From positions 840,926 through 903,156 of the forward strand of contig CP070764.1 in NCBI GenBank assembly GCA_020349245.1: a stretch of DNA of 62,231 bases, given 5' to 3'. Each line of letters starts with the position of its first letter. Positions within the stretch are counted from its first letter, which is position 1. The notes beneath the pieces were generated by a model. The model had not been told where the DNA came from, made no database searches, and saw nothing but the letters and a program-made list of their open reading frames with translations. The translations under genes and the position numbers were made by a program. Source of the DNA: Chloroflexota bacterium. GTDB lineage: Bacteria; Chloroflexota; Anaerolineae; Anaerolineales; UBA4823. Below, in pieces: positions 17,971-26,187 of the stretch.

Positions 17971-19488
17971 TTACTCTCTTTCCCGCAGATGAGGGAACAG
18001 GATTACCTCCCGAATATTGGGCGTGTCAGTGAAGAGCATGGTCAGGCGATCGACCCCCATGCCAAAGCCACCGTTTGGGGGCATACCATAGCGCAGTGCT
18101 CGCAGATAATCCTCATCCATCGGGTGGCGCTCTTCATCATCCGAGGCATAATCACGCCCCATCTCCTGAAAGCGGGCTTCCTGATCAAGGGGGTCATTCA
18201 ACTCGGTGAATGCATTACAAATTTCCATCCCCGCAATGAATGCCTCGAAACGCTCTACCGTATTTGGGTCATCCGCTTTACTCTTGGTCAGCGGAGAGAT
18301 ATCACGCGGGTAATCATAAACTATCGTAGGCTGGATCAGGTATGGCTCAAGAAAATTACCAATCAAGGAATCGACCAGCTTACCGCGGGTAGACTTGGGA
18401 TCAGGCTGCAAATCCTTGGCTCTCATCGCTTGCGCCAGGCTTTCCGCCGTGGGGTGCTTCTCAATATCAATACCTGACATCTCAGCCAGGCCCTCGCTGA
18501 GCTTCATGCGGGGCCAAGGTGGTGCAAGATCGATCTGGTGACCCTGGAAAACAATCTGCCGGCTTCCGACAACGCTGTCAGCAACAAAAGCAATCATCTC
18601 TTCCGTAAGAGCCATGACCTGCAGGTAATCCGCGTACGCCATGTAAAATTCAAGCATGGTAAATTCAGGATTGTGGGTGCGATCCACACCTTCATTGCGA
18701 AAATCCCGCCCGATCTCATAAACTCGCTCTAAATTTCCAACTAACAGCCGTTTTAAGTACAGTTCAAACGATATGCGCAGGTAAAGATCCTGCTTGAGCT
18801 GGTTGTGATGAGTAACAAACGGTCGAGCAGCAGCACCACCATAAATGGGCTGCAGGATTGGAGTTTCAACTTCTAAGAAACCTCGGTCATCGAGAAAGTC
18901 TCGCAAGCTGCGGATGATGGCAGCTCGAGTGTGAAATATGCGGCGAACTTCTTGATTGACCGCCAAGTCAGCATAACGCTGCCGGAAACGAACCTCGGGT
19001 TCTGCCAAGGTTGCGTGCTGAACGACCTGGCCATCAACAATCTCATCTTTTGCAGCGGGCAGGGGAGTGATCGCTTTGGCTAACATGCGGAATTCTTCCA
19101 CCCGGAGGGTGACCTCACCGCTGCGGGTGCGAAACATCTCTCCGCTTGCCTGAATAAAATCTCCCAGGTCGAAATAATGGTTGAAGAATTCTAGTTTTTC
19201 CTGCCCCAGATCGTTGGATCGCAGGAAGAGTTGCACCCGCCCAGAAATATCTTCGATATGGGCAAAGGTTATCTTTCCCATTGGACGCATAGAACGCAAT
19301 CGACCAACCAACGTCGCCTTAACTGCCTGAGCGTCCGCATTGGATTCAAGCGCAGTAAATGCAAGGATAGCATCCTGTGTAGTGTGCGTACGCTCAGAAT
19401 GCGCTGGATATGGTTCCACCCCCTGCTCGCGCAGCCCATCCGCTTTCTCCAAGCGGACCTTTTCCAGATTCGAGTAATCCCTAGCCAT
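17971..19488 (-). CDS. lysS: Lysyl-tRNA synthetase, class II
   Basis: The 505-residue class II synthetase charges tRNA-Lys. An N-terminal OB-fold anticodon-binding domain (about residues 55-150, with GRLRSMRPMGKITFAHI) is followed by the catalytic domain with VETPILQP, motif 2 FRNEGVDRTHNPEFTMLEFY, and motif 3 GFGMGVDRLTMLF. Length matches bacterial LysRS. The start ATG 19488 has GGGAGAAG as ribosome binding site. It lies just downstream of the greA terminator on the same strand, the frequent greA-lysS order, but the terminator implies largely separate transcription. Confidence 0.96.
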   Translation of the reverse strand: MARDYSNLEKVRLEKADGLREQGVEPYPAHSERTHTTQDAILAFTALESNADAQAVKATLVGRLRSMRPMGKITFAHIEDISGRVQLFLRSNDLGQEKLEFFNHYFDLGDFIQASGEMFRTRSGEVTLRVEEFRMLAKAITPLPAAKDEIVDGQVVQHATLAEPEVRFRQRYADLAVNQEVRRIFHTRAAIIRSLRDFLDDRGFLEVETPILQPIYGGAAARPFVTHHNQLKQDLYLRISFELYLKRLLVGNLERVYEIGRDFRNEGVDRTHNPEFTMLEFYMAYADYLQVMALTEEMIAFVADSVVGSRQIVFQGHQIDLAPPWPRMKLSEGLAEMSGIDIEKHPTAESLAQAMRAKDLQPDPKSTRGKLVDSLIGNFLEPYLIQPTIVYDYPRDISPLTKSKADDPNTVERFEAFIAGMEICNAFTELNDPLDQEARFQEMGRDYASDDEERHPMDEDYLRALRYGMPPNGGFGMGVDRLTMLFTDTPNIREVILFPHLRERE

Positions 19489-19502
19489 GAGCTTCTCCCG
19501 AT

Positions 19503-19542
19503 TTATAAAAAGCCCCGCGCAGATGTCGATCGCGCGGGGCTT
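19503..19542 (-). terminator. Rho-independent terminator of greA
   Basis: An 11-bp perfect stem (AAGCCCCGCGC, 11-base loop, GCGCGGGGCTT) on the minus strand is followed by TTTTTAT. It lies between greA and lysS. Confidence 0.92.
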
Positions 19543-19561
19543 GAATTCACTACGCCCGGTG

Positions 19562-20032
19562 CTACTCCACCTTCACAATTTTCACTTCAAAAGAGCCACC
19601 TGGTGCTTCAACTTTAACCTTGTCACCAGCCTTATGATTGATGAGCGCACGACCAAGCGGGGATTCGTTGGAAATTCGACCTTCACGGGGGTTTGCCTCT
19701 GCACGGCCGACAACAGTATATACCTCTGGAGATCCTCTACCTTCTTTAATCGTAACTGTTGCGCCGACATCAACCACTTCCCGGTTTCCAGAATTCTCAA
19801 TAACTCGCGCATTGGCAAGCAGCATTTCCAGTTCTTGAATGCGTCCTTCGACAAAGGCTTGCTCATTCTTCGCAGCCTCGTACTCAGCATCCAGGTCAAC
19901 ACCCATATCACCACCATCTTCCATCGCCTCTCTCAACCGAGCGGCAACTTCTTGGCGTTTTACCGTCCTGAGGTGTTCCAACTCGTCCTGCAGTCTTTGA
20001 TACCCCATCGGGGTCAGAAATGAAGGAGGCAT
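19562..20032 (-). CDS. greA: Transcription elongation factor GreA
   Basis: The 156-residue protein matches GreA in length and layout. An N-terminal coiled coil (about residues 10-75) carries the tip acidic pair in GDMGVDLDAEYEAAKNEQ, and the C-terminal FKBP-like domain ends in the typical SPLGRALINHKAGD block. GreA enters the RNA polymerase secondary channel and stimulates cleavage of backtracked RNA. The start ATG 20032 is preceded by a roughly 130-base leader from its own predicted promoter. Confidence 0.96.
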   Translation of the reverse strand: MPPSFLTPMGYQRLQDELEHLRTVKRQEVAARLREAMEDGGDMGVDLDAEYEAAKNEQAFVEGRIQELEMLLANARVIENSGNREVVDVGATVTIKEGRGSPEVYTVVGRAEANPREGRISNESPLGRALINHKAGDKVKVEAPGGSFEVKIVKVE

Positions 20033-20166
20033 TATGTCACCCGTCTAAATCTATTAAAAAAATTCTCCTCATCCCCAATGTATTTCGGTGAAATACGACT
20101 TCCACATATGAAAAGGAGATGCGGCGTCTTGGAATTGCAGTCGTGCTCTTCCGCCGCCGCGCAGGG

Positions 20167-20195
20167 ATTTTAACACAATCCCCCCTGATTTGCAA
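20167..20195 (-). promoter_or_regulatory. greA: greA promoter and structured 5' leader
   Basis: On the minus strand TTGCAA (20195-20190), a 17-base spacer and TAAAAT (20172-20167) form a good sigma70-type promoter. The resulting leader, about 20160 to 20033, can fold: GCGGCG pairs with CGCCGC across 20117-20160, and a 7-bp hairpin GTATTTC-ACC-GAAATAC lies at about 20081-20097. No known riboswitch class is recognised. Confidence 0.65.
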
Positions 20196-20218
20196 GACGG
20201 CTTACAAAAACATGTGTT

Positions 20219-20950
20219 CTATACGAATTGCCAGAGCCTGATTCCTTTCTCTTTGCCCCAATAAGACCGGATTGCGTCTCGCATCTGGTCTGTACCTGAC
20301 CAGAACGTGCTGATCTGGGAGGCATGTGCGGCCATGGATTCCTCCCAGATTCCCAATCCCGCTTTGGAGATGTGAAACGGGGTACTGATCATCTCTCCAC
20401 CCTGTTCAATCAAATCCTGTTCGGGATCGACTGAATAAGGAAAATCCGCATAATACCACATTCGACGAGCTGATTGCTCCGCAGCTGTGCGGACCAGGCG
20501 GTGGTCAACATGACCCCCCAAAGTGAGTGGACAGACCAGTTCACAAACCTGCGGCAGGTACTGAAGGAGCTCTTGACCAAGAACATCCACCAAGGAACTC
20601 TCGCCCAAATTGATCTCTGAGAATAATGCTGCATCAGAGTCATACATGTGCGTTCCACTCGAAAGAGACCGGCGATAGATCGCATCCGGGATCATAAAGT
20701 TGCGAGTCGCTGCCCCCATGCGTTGGTTGGAGAGGGCGTTTTCATTTTTACGTACAGAAACAGCATTGAGATCTGTACCCCAGCGCTTGTGTAAACTTTC
20801 GGCATAGGGTGAGAGCGGTCCAGGCGGTATCTCCCCGGCACAAATCGTCCACACGGCAACTTCCTCGCCAGAATTGACCTGCTCCCAAATTAAACCACCA
20901 CAAGAAAAGGCGGCATCATCAAAATGTGGGGAAAGATAAATCCACTTCAT
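20219..20950 (-). CDS. PIG-L (LmbE-like) family deacetylase
   Basis: The 243-residue protein starts at ATG 20950, after a GGAG site. It has the PIG-L/LmbE zinc-binding pattern: SPHFDDAAFSCGG at residues 7-19 (the family PHxDD) and GGHVDHRLV around residue 165. Such enzymes remove N-acetyl groups from amino sugars, for example GlcNAc-inositol or bacillithiol precursors. No glycosyltransferase or thiol pathway gene is adjacent, so the substrate is open. A first-position aromatic substitution in the PHxDD motif (Phe for the common Pro) is seen in many members. Confidence 0.85.
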   Translation of the reverse strand: MKWIYLSPHFDDAAFSCGGLIWEQVNSGEEVAVWTICAGEIPPGPLSPYAESLHKRWGTDLNAVSVRKNENALSNQRMGAATRNFMIPDAIYRRSLSSGTHMYDSDAALFSEINLGESSLVDVLGQELLQYLPQVCELVCPLTLGGHVDHRLVRTAAEQSARRMWYYADFPYSVDPEQDLIEQGGEMISTPFHISKAGLGIWEESMAAHASQISTFWSGTDQMRDAIRSYWGKEKGIRLWQFV

Positions 20951-20999
20951 CCCTTTACTCCAGTCAGACCAGATCAATTTTACCTAATGTCTTCCCGCC

Positions 21000-21028
21000 T
21001 TGCCACTCCTGCAAGCCGGTGTTATTAT
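21000..21028 (+). promoter_or_regulatory. Promoter of the M42 peptidase gene cluster
   Basis: TTGCCA (21000-21005) and TATTAT (21023-21028) are separated by 17 bases, 22 bases before ATG 21050. Confidence 0.6.
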
Positions 21029-21049
21029 CTAAGTCTGTGAAGCGCACAT

Positions 21050-21526
21050 ATGTTTTCTAATCTCTTTGCCAATCGTTTGCGCTTAGTCTTTGTCGCCATT
21101 ATTCTGGCGACCTTTCCATGCTACTGCCTCGGACTAATCGCCGTAGCTTTGGCCCCGGAAGGTGCCAGCTTGCCTACACCTACATTCACCCAGACAGATA
21201 TTCCAACTGCAACGCTTCCCCCCACCCTCACAGCCATCCCTTCCTTACCACCAACCAGCACAGCTACCCAAACACTGAGTCCTACACCATCCGCAACAAT
21301 GACTTTCACCCCGATACCCACGGATACCCAGACTCCAACCGAAACGGAAACTGTTTTACCCAGCCCAACGGACACAAGCAGCCCGATGCCCTCGGCAACA
21401 TCCACCAATACACAAATCCCGACACCGCCCTCCACAGCAACCCCCACGGAAGCGATCACATTGACACCTATTTTATCCCCCAGCCCTTCGATCACCTCCC
21501 CCACTGCAACTACTCAAACCCCGTGA
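21050..21526 (+). CDS. Membrane-anchored Ser/Thr/Pro-rich protein
   Basis: The 158-residue protein consists of one hydrophobic segment (about residues 10-33) and then about 115 residues that are almost only Thr, Pro and Ser with scattered Ala, in the TPT/SPT pattern. There is no folded domain. It could be an anchored, possibly glycosylated, wall-spanning stalk, or the linker of a protein that has lost its globular part. A promoter lies just upstream, and the first M42 peptidase starts 17 bases after its stop. The low-complexity DNA also gives open frames on the other strand, which are composition artefacts. Confidence 0.6.
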   Translation: MFSNLFANRLRLVFVAIILATFPCYCLGLIAVALAPEGASLPTPTFTQTDIPTATLPPTLTAIPSLPPTSTATQTLSPTPSATMTFTPIPTDTQTPTETETVLPSPTDTSSPMPSATSTNTQIPTPPSTATPTEAITLTPILSPSPSITSPTATTQTP

Positions 21527-21543
21527 ATTATCGAAAGGAAACC

Positions 21544-22608
21544 ATGACCGAATTACTTCCGCTACTCAAATCCCTGATCTCAACTCCCGGTCTCTCTGGC
21601 TACGAAGCAACGGTCCGGAAAGTAATCGAAAATGCCTGGCAGCCGATCACTGATGAACTCAGTGTGAGTTCCTTGGGCAGCTTGCACGGTCTTAAAAAGG
21701 GCTTTGCTGCTGAACCACGCCCGAGGATTCTTATCGCCACCCATATGGATGCCATTGGCTTGATGGTCACCAGCGTGGTAGACGGCTTCCTGAGGGTGAC
21801 TGAAATCGGCGGTATCGATTCACGTATCCTGCCAGGTCAGCAAGTGACAATTCATGGCAGGCGCGATATTCCCGGGGTGATCGTCCAGCCCCCATCGCAC
21901 TTGGTGCCAGAAAAAGCTCGCAATGGCCCGGTGCCGTACCAGTATTTGATGGTAGATACTGGCCTGAAACCACAGCGAGTCAGTCAGCTGGTCCGCACTG
22001 GCGATCTGGTTTCATTTTCACAGCAGCCCATCCAGTTGCAATCTGGCACACTTGCAGGTCGCTCTCTTGACAACCGCGCCTCTGTGGCTGCACTCACCAT
22101 GTGCCTGCAGGAGCTGCAATCCCGCCGCCATAGCTGGGATGTTTGGGCTGTGGCAACCATCCAAGAAGAGGAAGGTTTTGCCGGAGCGAAGACCTCGACA
22201 TTTCAGCTGAGACCGGATTTAGCAGTCGCTGTCGATGTGACCTGGGGTAGGAGTCCGGGCACACCCGAGCATAAAACCTTCCCTCTAGATAAAGGCCCCA
22301 CGCTTGGCTGGGGGCCCAATGTGCACCCGGGTTTGCACAAGACTTTTAAGCAACTGGCTGAACAGCTCGAAATCCCTTATGCGGTGGAAGTAATGCCACG
22401 CCACTCTGGTACAGATGCATTCGCAATGCAAGTTGCAACAGAAGGAGTCGCCAGCATGGTGGTAAGCATTCCCCTGCGCTACATGCACACCCCGGTTGAA
22501 ATGGTGGCGCTGAAGGATATTCAGCGGACTGCCCACCTGTTGAGCGAGTTTATTTCACAACTGGATGCTGATTTTATAAAGAATCTATCCTTGGAGGTAG
22601 CACGATGA
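21544..22608 (+). CDS. M42 family aminopeptidase (first of three)
   Basis: The 354-residue protein starts at ATG 21544, after GAAAGGAAACC; the much longer frame upstream is the shifted shadow of the Thr/Pro-rich gene. M42 motifs are ATHMDAIGL, LDNRASVAAL, the catalytic IQEEEGFAGA and HSGTDAFAMQ. M42 enzymes (TET/glutamyl aminopeptidase-like) are cytoplasmic, dimetallic, and form hollow 12-mers that trim peptides from the N-terminus. This copy is the most diverged of the three: it has Ala-Ile for the usual Asp/Glu-Ile after HMD and Asn-Arg for the common Asp-Asp-Arg. It overlaps the next gene by 4 bases. Confidence 0.9.
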   Translation: MTELLPLLKSLISTPGLSGYEATVRKVIENAWQPITDELSVSSLGSLHGLKKGFAAEPRPRILIATHMDAIGLMVTSVVDGFLRVTEIGGIDSRILPGQQVTIHGRRDIPGVIVQPPSHLVPEKARNGPVPYQYLMVDTGLKPQRVSQLVRTGDLVSFSQQPIQLQSGTLAGRSLDNRASVAALTMCLQELQSRRHSWDVWAVATIQEEEGFAGAKTSTFQLRPDLAVAVDVTWGRSPGTPEHKTFPLDKGPTLGWGPNVHPGLHKTFKQLAEQLEIPYAVEVMPRHSGTDAFAMQVATEGVASMVVSIPLRYMHTPVEMVALKDIQRTAHLLSEFISQLDADFIKNLSLEVAR

Positions 22609-23714
22609 GCACGAATCCCCCTCGAACGATCGAACCTCCACAAATTGGCGCTACCCAACTCAGGCTCCTGAAAGAGCTGTGCAATGCATGCGCGGTTTCA
22701 GGTGACGAGCAAGAAGTGAGAGCGATTGTCCTCGAACAGGTTAGCCCTCACGCAGATGATGTTCGGGTTGATGCGCTTGGCAATGTATTGGTCACGAAGA
22801 TGGGGAGAGCAACCTCCAGAAAGAAACATCTGCGGGTGATGCTTGCCGCCCACATGGATGAAATTGGATTTATACTGACTAATAATGATGGCGACGGCCT
22901 TTTCCGTTTTGATATCGTTGGAGGCATCGATGTCCGCCAAATACCTGGTAAATCTGTCTTAATCGGTCATGATCACATACCAGGGGTGATCGGGGTTAAG
23001 CCGGTTCACCTGGCGACAGAAAATGAGCGCAAAAACACGATCGCACTTGACTCGCTGCGCATCGATATCGGCCTCGGAGGCAGCCCCAAAGTCCAAGTCG
23101 GCGATACTGCCACATTTGGGACAACCTATTCTAGGGTTGGACCAAGTCTGATAGCGAAAGCCCTGGATGACCGCCTTGGCGTGGCAACTATGATCGAACT
23201 GGTGAAACATGCACCTGAAAACATTGATCTCCTGGCAGCTTTCACGGTCCAGGAAGAAGTTGGACTGCGCGGTGCGCAGGTTGCTGCCTATGCCTTTGAT
23301 CCCGATCTTGGGATCGCAATAGACTCAACCCCGGCGATGGATCTGCCAGGCTGGGACGATAGCGAAGATGGGCAAGAAAACAGTGTTTACAATACGAAAC
23401 TCGATCACGGACCAGCAATTTACCTAGCCGATGGTGCAACATTGGCCGATCCGAGACTCGTTCGCCACTTTGTAGCTACTGCCGAAAACGAAGGTATCCC
23501 TTTCCAATTTCGCCAACCGGGAGGAGGTGGCACCGATGCGGGCGCTATCCACCGTACCCGCTCCGGGGTTCCGAGTATCTCGATCTCCATACCTGCAAGA
23601 TATATCCATACTGCAGCAGGAATTGCCAGGATTTCTGATTGGAAAAATACAATAACCTTGCTTCACAAAGGGCTTTCAACAATTAATCCAGGATTATTGG
23701 CGACAGATCGCTAA
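22605..23714 (+). CDS. M42 family aminopeptidase (second of three)
   Basis: The 369-residue protein has all M42 motifs: AAHMDEIGF, ALDDRLGVA, the catalytic VQEEVGLRGAQ, and GGGTDAGAIHRT. It starts in the ATGA overlap with the previous peptidase, so the two are translationally coupled. It differs from the third copy by a 25-residue N-terminal extension and by an insertion around residue 250 (DDSEDGQENS). The intact metal ligands predict activity. It may form homo- or hetero-oligomers with its neighbours. Confidence 0.92.
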   Translation: MSTNPPRTIEPPQIGATQLRLLKELCNACAVSGDEQEVRAIVLEQVSPHADDVRVDALGNVLVTKMGRATSRKKHLRVMLAAHMDEIGFILTNNDGDGLFRFDIVGGIDVRQIPGKSVLIGHDHIPGVIGVKPVHLATENERKNTIALDSLRIDIGLGGSPKVQVGDTATFGTTYSRVGPSLIAKALDDRLGVATMIELVKHAPENIDLLAAFTVQEEVGLRGAQVAAYAFDPDLGIAIDSTPAMDLPGWDDSEDGQENSVYNTKLDHGPAIYLADGATLADPRLVRHFVATAENEGIPFQFRQPGGGGTDAGAIHRTRSGVPSISISIPARYIHTAAGIARISDWKNTITLLHKGLSTINPGLLATDR

Positions 23715-23765
23715 CAATTAACAAAGGTCAATTACAACTCTAAACATATACACAAAACGGGAGCG

Positions 23766-24767
23766 ATGATGAAATCCTTGATCAAAGAGCTAGTCGAAAC
23801 AACCGGTCCTTCTGGATTTGAGAAAAACATTCGTGAGGTGATCCGAACAAAAATTGAATCCCATGCCGATGAAGTGCGGGTTGATGCCCTAGGGAATCTA
23901 ATCGCCATTAAAGGACAGCCTGCTACAGGGGGTAAGAAAATTATGCTGGCAGCACATATGGACGAGATCGGAGTCATCGCCACCCATATAGATGAATCCG
24001 GATTCATTCGCTTTACAACGATTGGCGGGGTGCAACGACATACCTGCATCGGTGGGCGAGTTCGCTTCTTAAATGGAACCCAGGGGGTCATTGGCTATGA
24101 AACCCTGGATGATGTGAATAAATTGCCCACCTTCAACCAGATGTATATTGATGTTGGGGCAAGCAGCCGTGCTGATTGTCCTGTACGAGTCGGCGATGTA
24201 GCCGCTTTCGACCGACCCTTCTCGGCTTACGGTCAGCGCTTGGTATCGAAAGCGATGGATGACCGCATCGGTGTTGCGATACTGATCGAGACACTGCAGC
24301 AGATCAAGAGCGGTTACAATCAAGTTTATTTTGTTTTTAGCGTTCAGGAGGAAGTTGGTCTGCGGGGTGCTACGACTGCTGCCTATGGGCTTGATCCAGA
24401 CATCGGTATTGCCGTGGACGTTACCCGTTCCGGTGACACGCCAAAAGGAATCAAGATGGACGTCGTCTTAGGCTCAGGCCCAGCGATTAAAGTCAGGGAC
24501 AGCGGAATGCTTTCCGACCCGCGAGTCGTGGACTGGATGGTCGCCACGGCTGAGAAGGCAAAAATCCCCTACCAGCTGGAAGTCCTGGAAGCTGGTACGA
24601 CTGATGCCCGGGCCATTCAGCTTACCCGGGCCGGTGTCCCTGCTGGCTGCATATCTATTCCCTGTCGATATGTTCATGCCCCTTCTGAGATGGTGGATTA
24701 TGACGATGTGCAAAATGCCGTTCGATTGTTGACGGCCTTGGTCAAGCATAAGGTGAAGCTGGATTAA
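23766..24767 (+). CDS. M42 family aminopeptidase (third of three)
   Basis: The 333-residue protein has a compact M42 layout with AAHMDEIGV, AMDDRIGVA, the catalytic VQEEVGLRGAT and AGTTDARAIQ. It is the copy closest to the classical TET or YsdC type in length. ATGs at 23766 and 23769 are both possible after GGGAGCG. It follows the second copy by 51 bases and the solute-binding lipoprotein gene starts 35 bases later, so all four genes may share a transcript. The three peptidases probably complete intracellular peptide breakdown. Confidence 0.92.
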   Translation: MMKSLIKELVETTGPSGFEKNIREVIRTKIESHADEVRVDALGNLIAIKGQPATGGKKIMLAAHMDEIGVIATHIDESGFIRFTTIGGVQRHTCIGGRVRFLNGTQGVIGYETLDDVNKLPTFNQMYIDVGASSRADCPVRVGDVAAFDRPFSAYGQRLVSKAMDDRIGVAILIETLQQIKSGYNQVYFVFSVQEEVGLRGATTAAYGLDPDIGIAVDVTRSGDTPKGIKMDVVLGSGPAIKVRDSGMLSDPRVVDWMVATAEKAKIPYQLEVLEAGTTDARAIQLTRAGVPAGCISIPCRYVHAPSEMVDYDDVQNAVRLLTALVKHKVKLD

Positions 24768-24802
24768 TAAACCAGCCCTGATCTTCTGAGGTGTATTAAT
24801 CG

Positions 24803-26077
24803 ATGAAATTCTACCTGGCCGGTTTGATCATCTTGTCTTTGTTATCAGCCGCCTGCTCTGGATTGCCGGAGTCGGAAACTGGCACCACTCCCCAACCTAC
24901 ACCGACCTCAACAGCCCCCGTTCAGCCAACCTCAGAAAGCACCCAGCCTCCACCAGGCCCGACAGTTCTGCGCATCTGGCTCCCACCGCAGTTTGACCCG
25001 GCGAGTGGGACAGCTGCGGGAGAATTATTGCGCCAGCGTTTGGAAGATTATACGGCCCAGAGGCCAGATGTGCGGATCGAGACCCGGGTGAAGGCCTCCA
25101 GCGGCACGGGAGGTCTCCTTGACTCGCTGAGTTCGACCAGCGCAGCCGCCCCACTGGTAGTCCCTGATCTGATTTTGCTGCCGCGAGAAAGCCTAGAAAT
25201 TGCAGCCTTGAAGGGGCTGTTAACCCCGTATGACGGATTGACAGATGCCCTCGCCGATGATTGGTACCCCTATGCTCAGGAGCTGGGCAAGATCCAGACC
25301 AGCACATTTGGCTTACCTTTCGCCGGGAATGCCCTGGTCATGCTCTACCGGCCTTCTGTGGTTGAGATTCCTCCGCCCAGCTGGCAAACCGCATTAGAAG
25401 ACGCCCAGCCTATCGCGTTTCCTGCGGCCGAAGCTGAAGCCTACTTCCCGCTTGCAGGATACCTCTCCACCGGCGCTCAAATTCAAGATGCTGAGGGGCG
25501 CCCCTTGCTCGAGAACACAGCACTAACCGAACTGCTGACCTTTTTCCTGGAAGCAGAAACAGCGGGCGTAATGCCATTTTGGTTGACCCAGTTCACCGAT
25601 GATGAACAATCCTGGCAGGCATATACCGAAAACCAAGTCGATATGGTCATCACTTGGATGGACCGCTATTTAAATACTTTACCCGGAGATACCTCAGCCA
25701 ACCAAATCATCACCCAAGACGGAACGCCTTTTACCCTAGCAACTGGCTGGGTGTGGGCGCTTTCCAACAACCAAATTGAACGGCAGGCATTAAGTGTAGA
25801 TCTCGCCGAATTCCTCACCGAGGGTGATTTTCTTGCCGAATGGAGTGAAAATGCTGGTTATCTTCCACCGCGTGCCTCAGCTCTCGAGGGCTGGTCTAAT
25901 ATTGCCATGCAGGGATTGGTCACCAGGATCGTTCAATCTGCCAAAATCATCCCCCCCAATGAGACCATGGCAGTCATCGGCCCCGCGCTTCAACAAGCAA
26001 CTGTGGATATCCTAAAAAAACAATCCACCCCTGCTTCAACAGCCAATGAGGCTATTGAAAGCCTGGAAAATCCCTAA
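24803..26077 (+). CDS. Extracellular solute-binding lipoprotein (family 1)
   Basis: The 424-residue protein has a lipobox (LLSAAC, Cys18) and a Thr/Pro-rich linker to about residue 50. A family 1 solute-binding domain follows (PEEVRIWLPPQF-like start LRIWLPPQFDP, then DLILLPRESLE, and a C-terminal block on AEFLTEGDFLAEWSENAGYLPPR). Such proteins deliver sugars or oligosaccharides to ABC permeases. No permease or ATPase gene is adjacent, so its partners must be elsewhere or it acts as a receptor. GAGGTG precedes ATG 24803. Confidence 0.85.
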   Translation: MKFYLAGLIILSLLSAACSGLPESETGTTPQPTPTSTAPVQPTSESTQPPPGPTVLRIWLPPQFDPASGTAAGELLRQRLEDYTAQRPDVRIETRVKASSGTGGLLDSLSSTSAAAPLVVPDLILLPRESLEIAALKGLLTPYDGLTDALADDWYPYAQELGKIQTSTFGLPFAGNALVMLYRPSVVEIPPPSWQTALEDAQPIAFPAAEAEAYFPLAGYLSTGAQIQDAEGRPLLENTALTELLTFFLEAETAGVMPFWLTQFTDDEQSWQAYTENQVDMVITWMDRYLNTLPGDTSANQIITQDGTPFTLATGWVWALSNNQIERQALSVDLAEFLTEGDFLAEWSENAGYLPPRASALEGWSNIAMQGLVTRIVQSAKIIPPNETMAVIGPALQQATVDILKKQSTPASTANEAIESLENP

Positions 26078-26138
26078 GATCTCCCTGTAAACAGCTTTTT
26101 TTAGCATTTTCTCAGCCTGAACCTGCTGGATCGGGTAG

Positions 26139-26167
26139 TTGACGAATCAGAGAGGCGATGTTATTAT
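26139..26167 (+). promoter_or_regulatory. Promoter of the LysM-M23 gene
   Basis: TTGACG (26139-26144), a 17-base spacer and TATTAT (26162-26167). It covers an ATG at 26158, so translation should begin at ATG 26188, which has GGAG nine bases upstream. Confidence 0.6.
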
Positions 26168-26187
26168 GCGGTCCGGAGATATTTTGC

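Noticed and set aside
21121..21504. Minus-strand Gly/Val-rich frame
   Set aside because: It is the complement of the low-complexity Thr/Pro codons of the plus-strand gene; no start signal or family similarity.
21118..21543. N-terminal extension of the first M42 peptidase
   Set aside because: It is a shifted-frame reading of the Thr/Pro-rich gene at 21050; a proper start with a ribosome binding site is at 21544.
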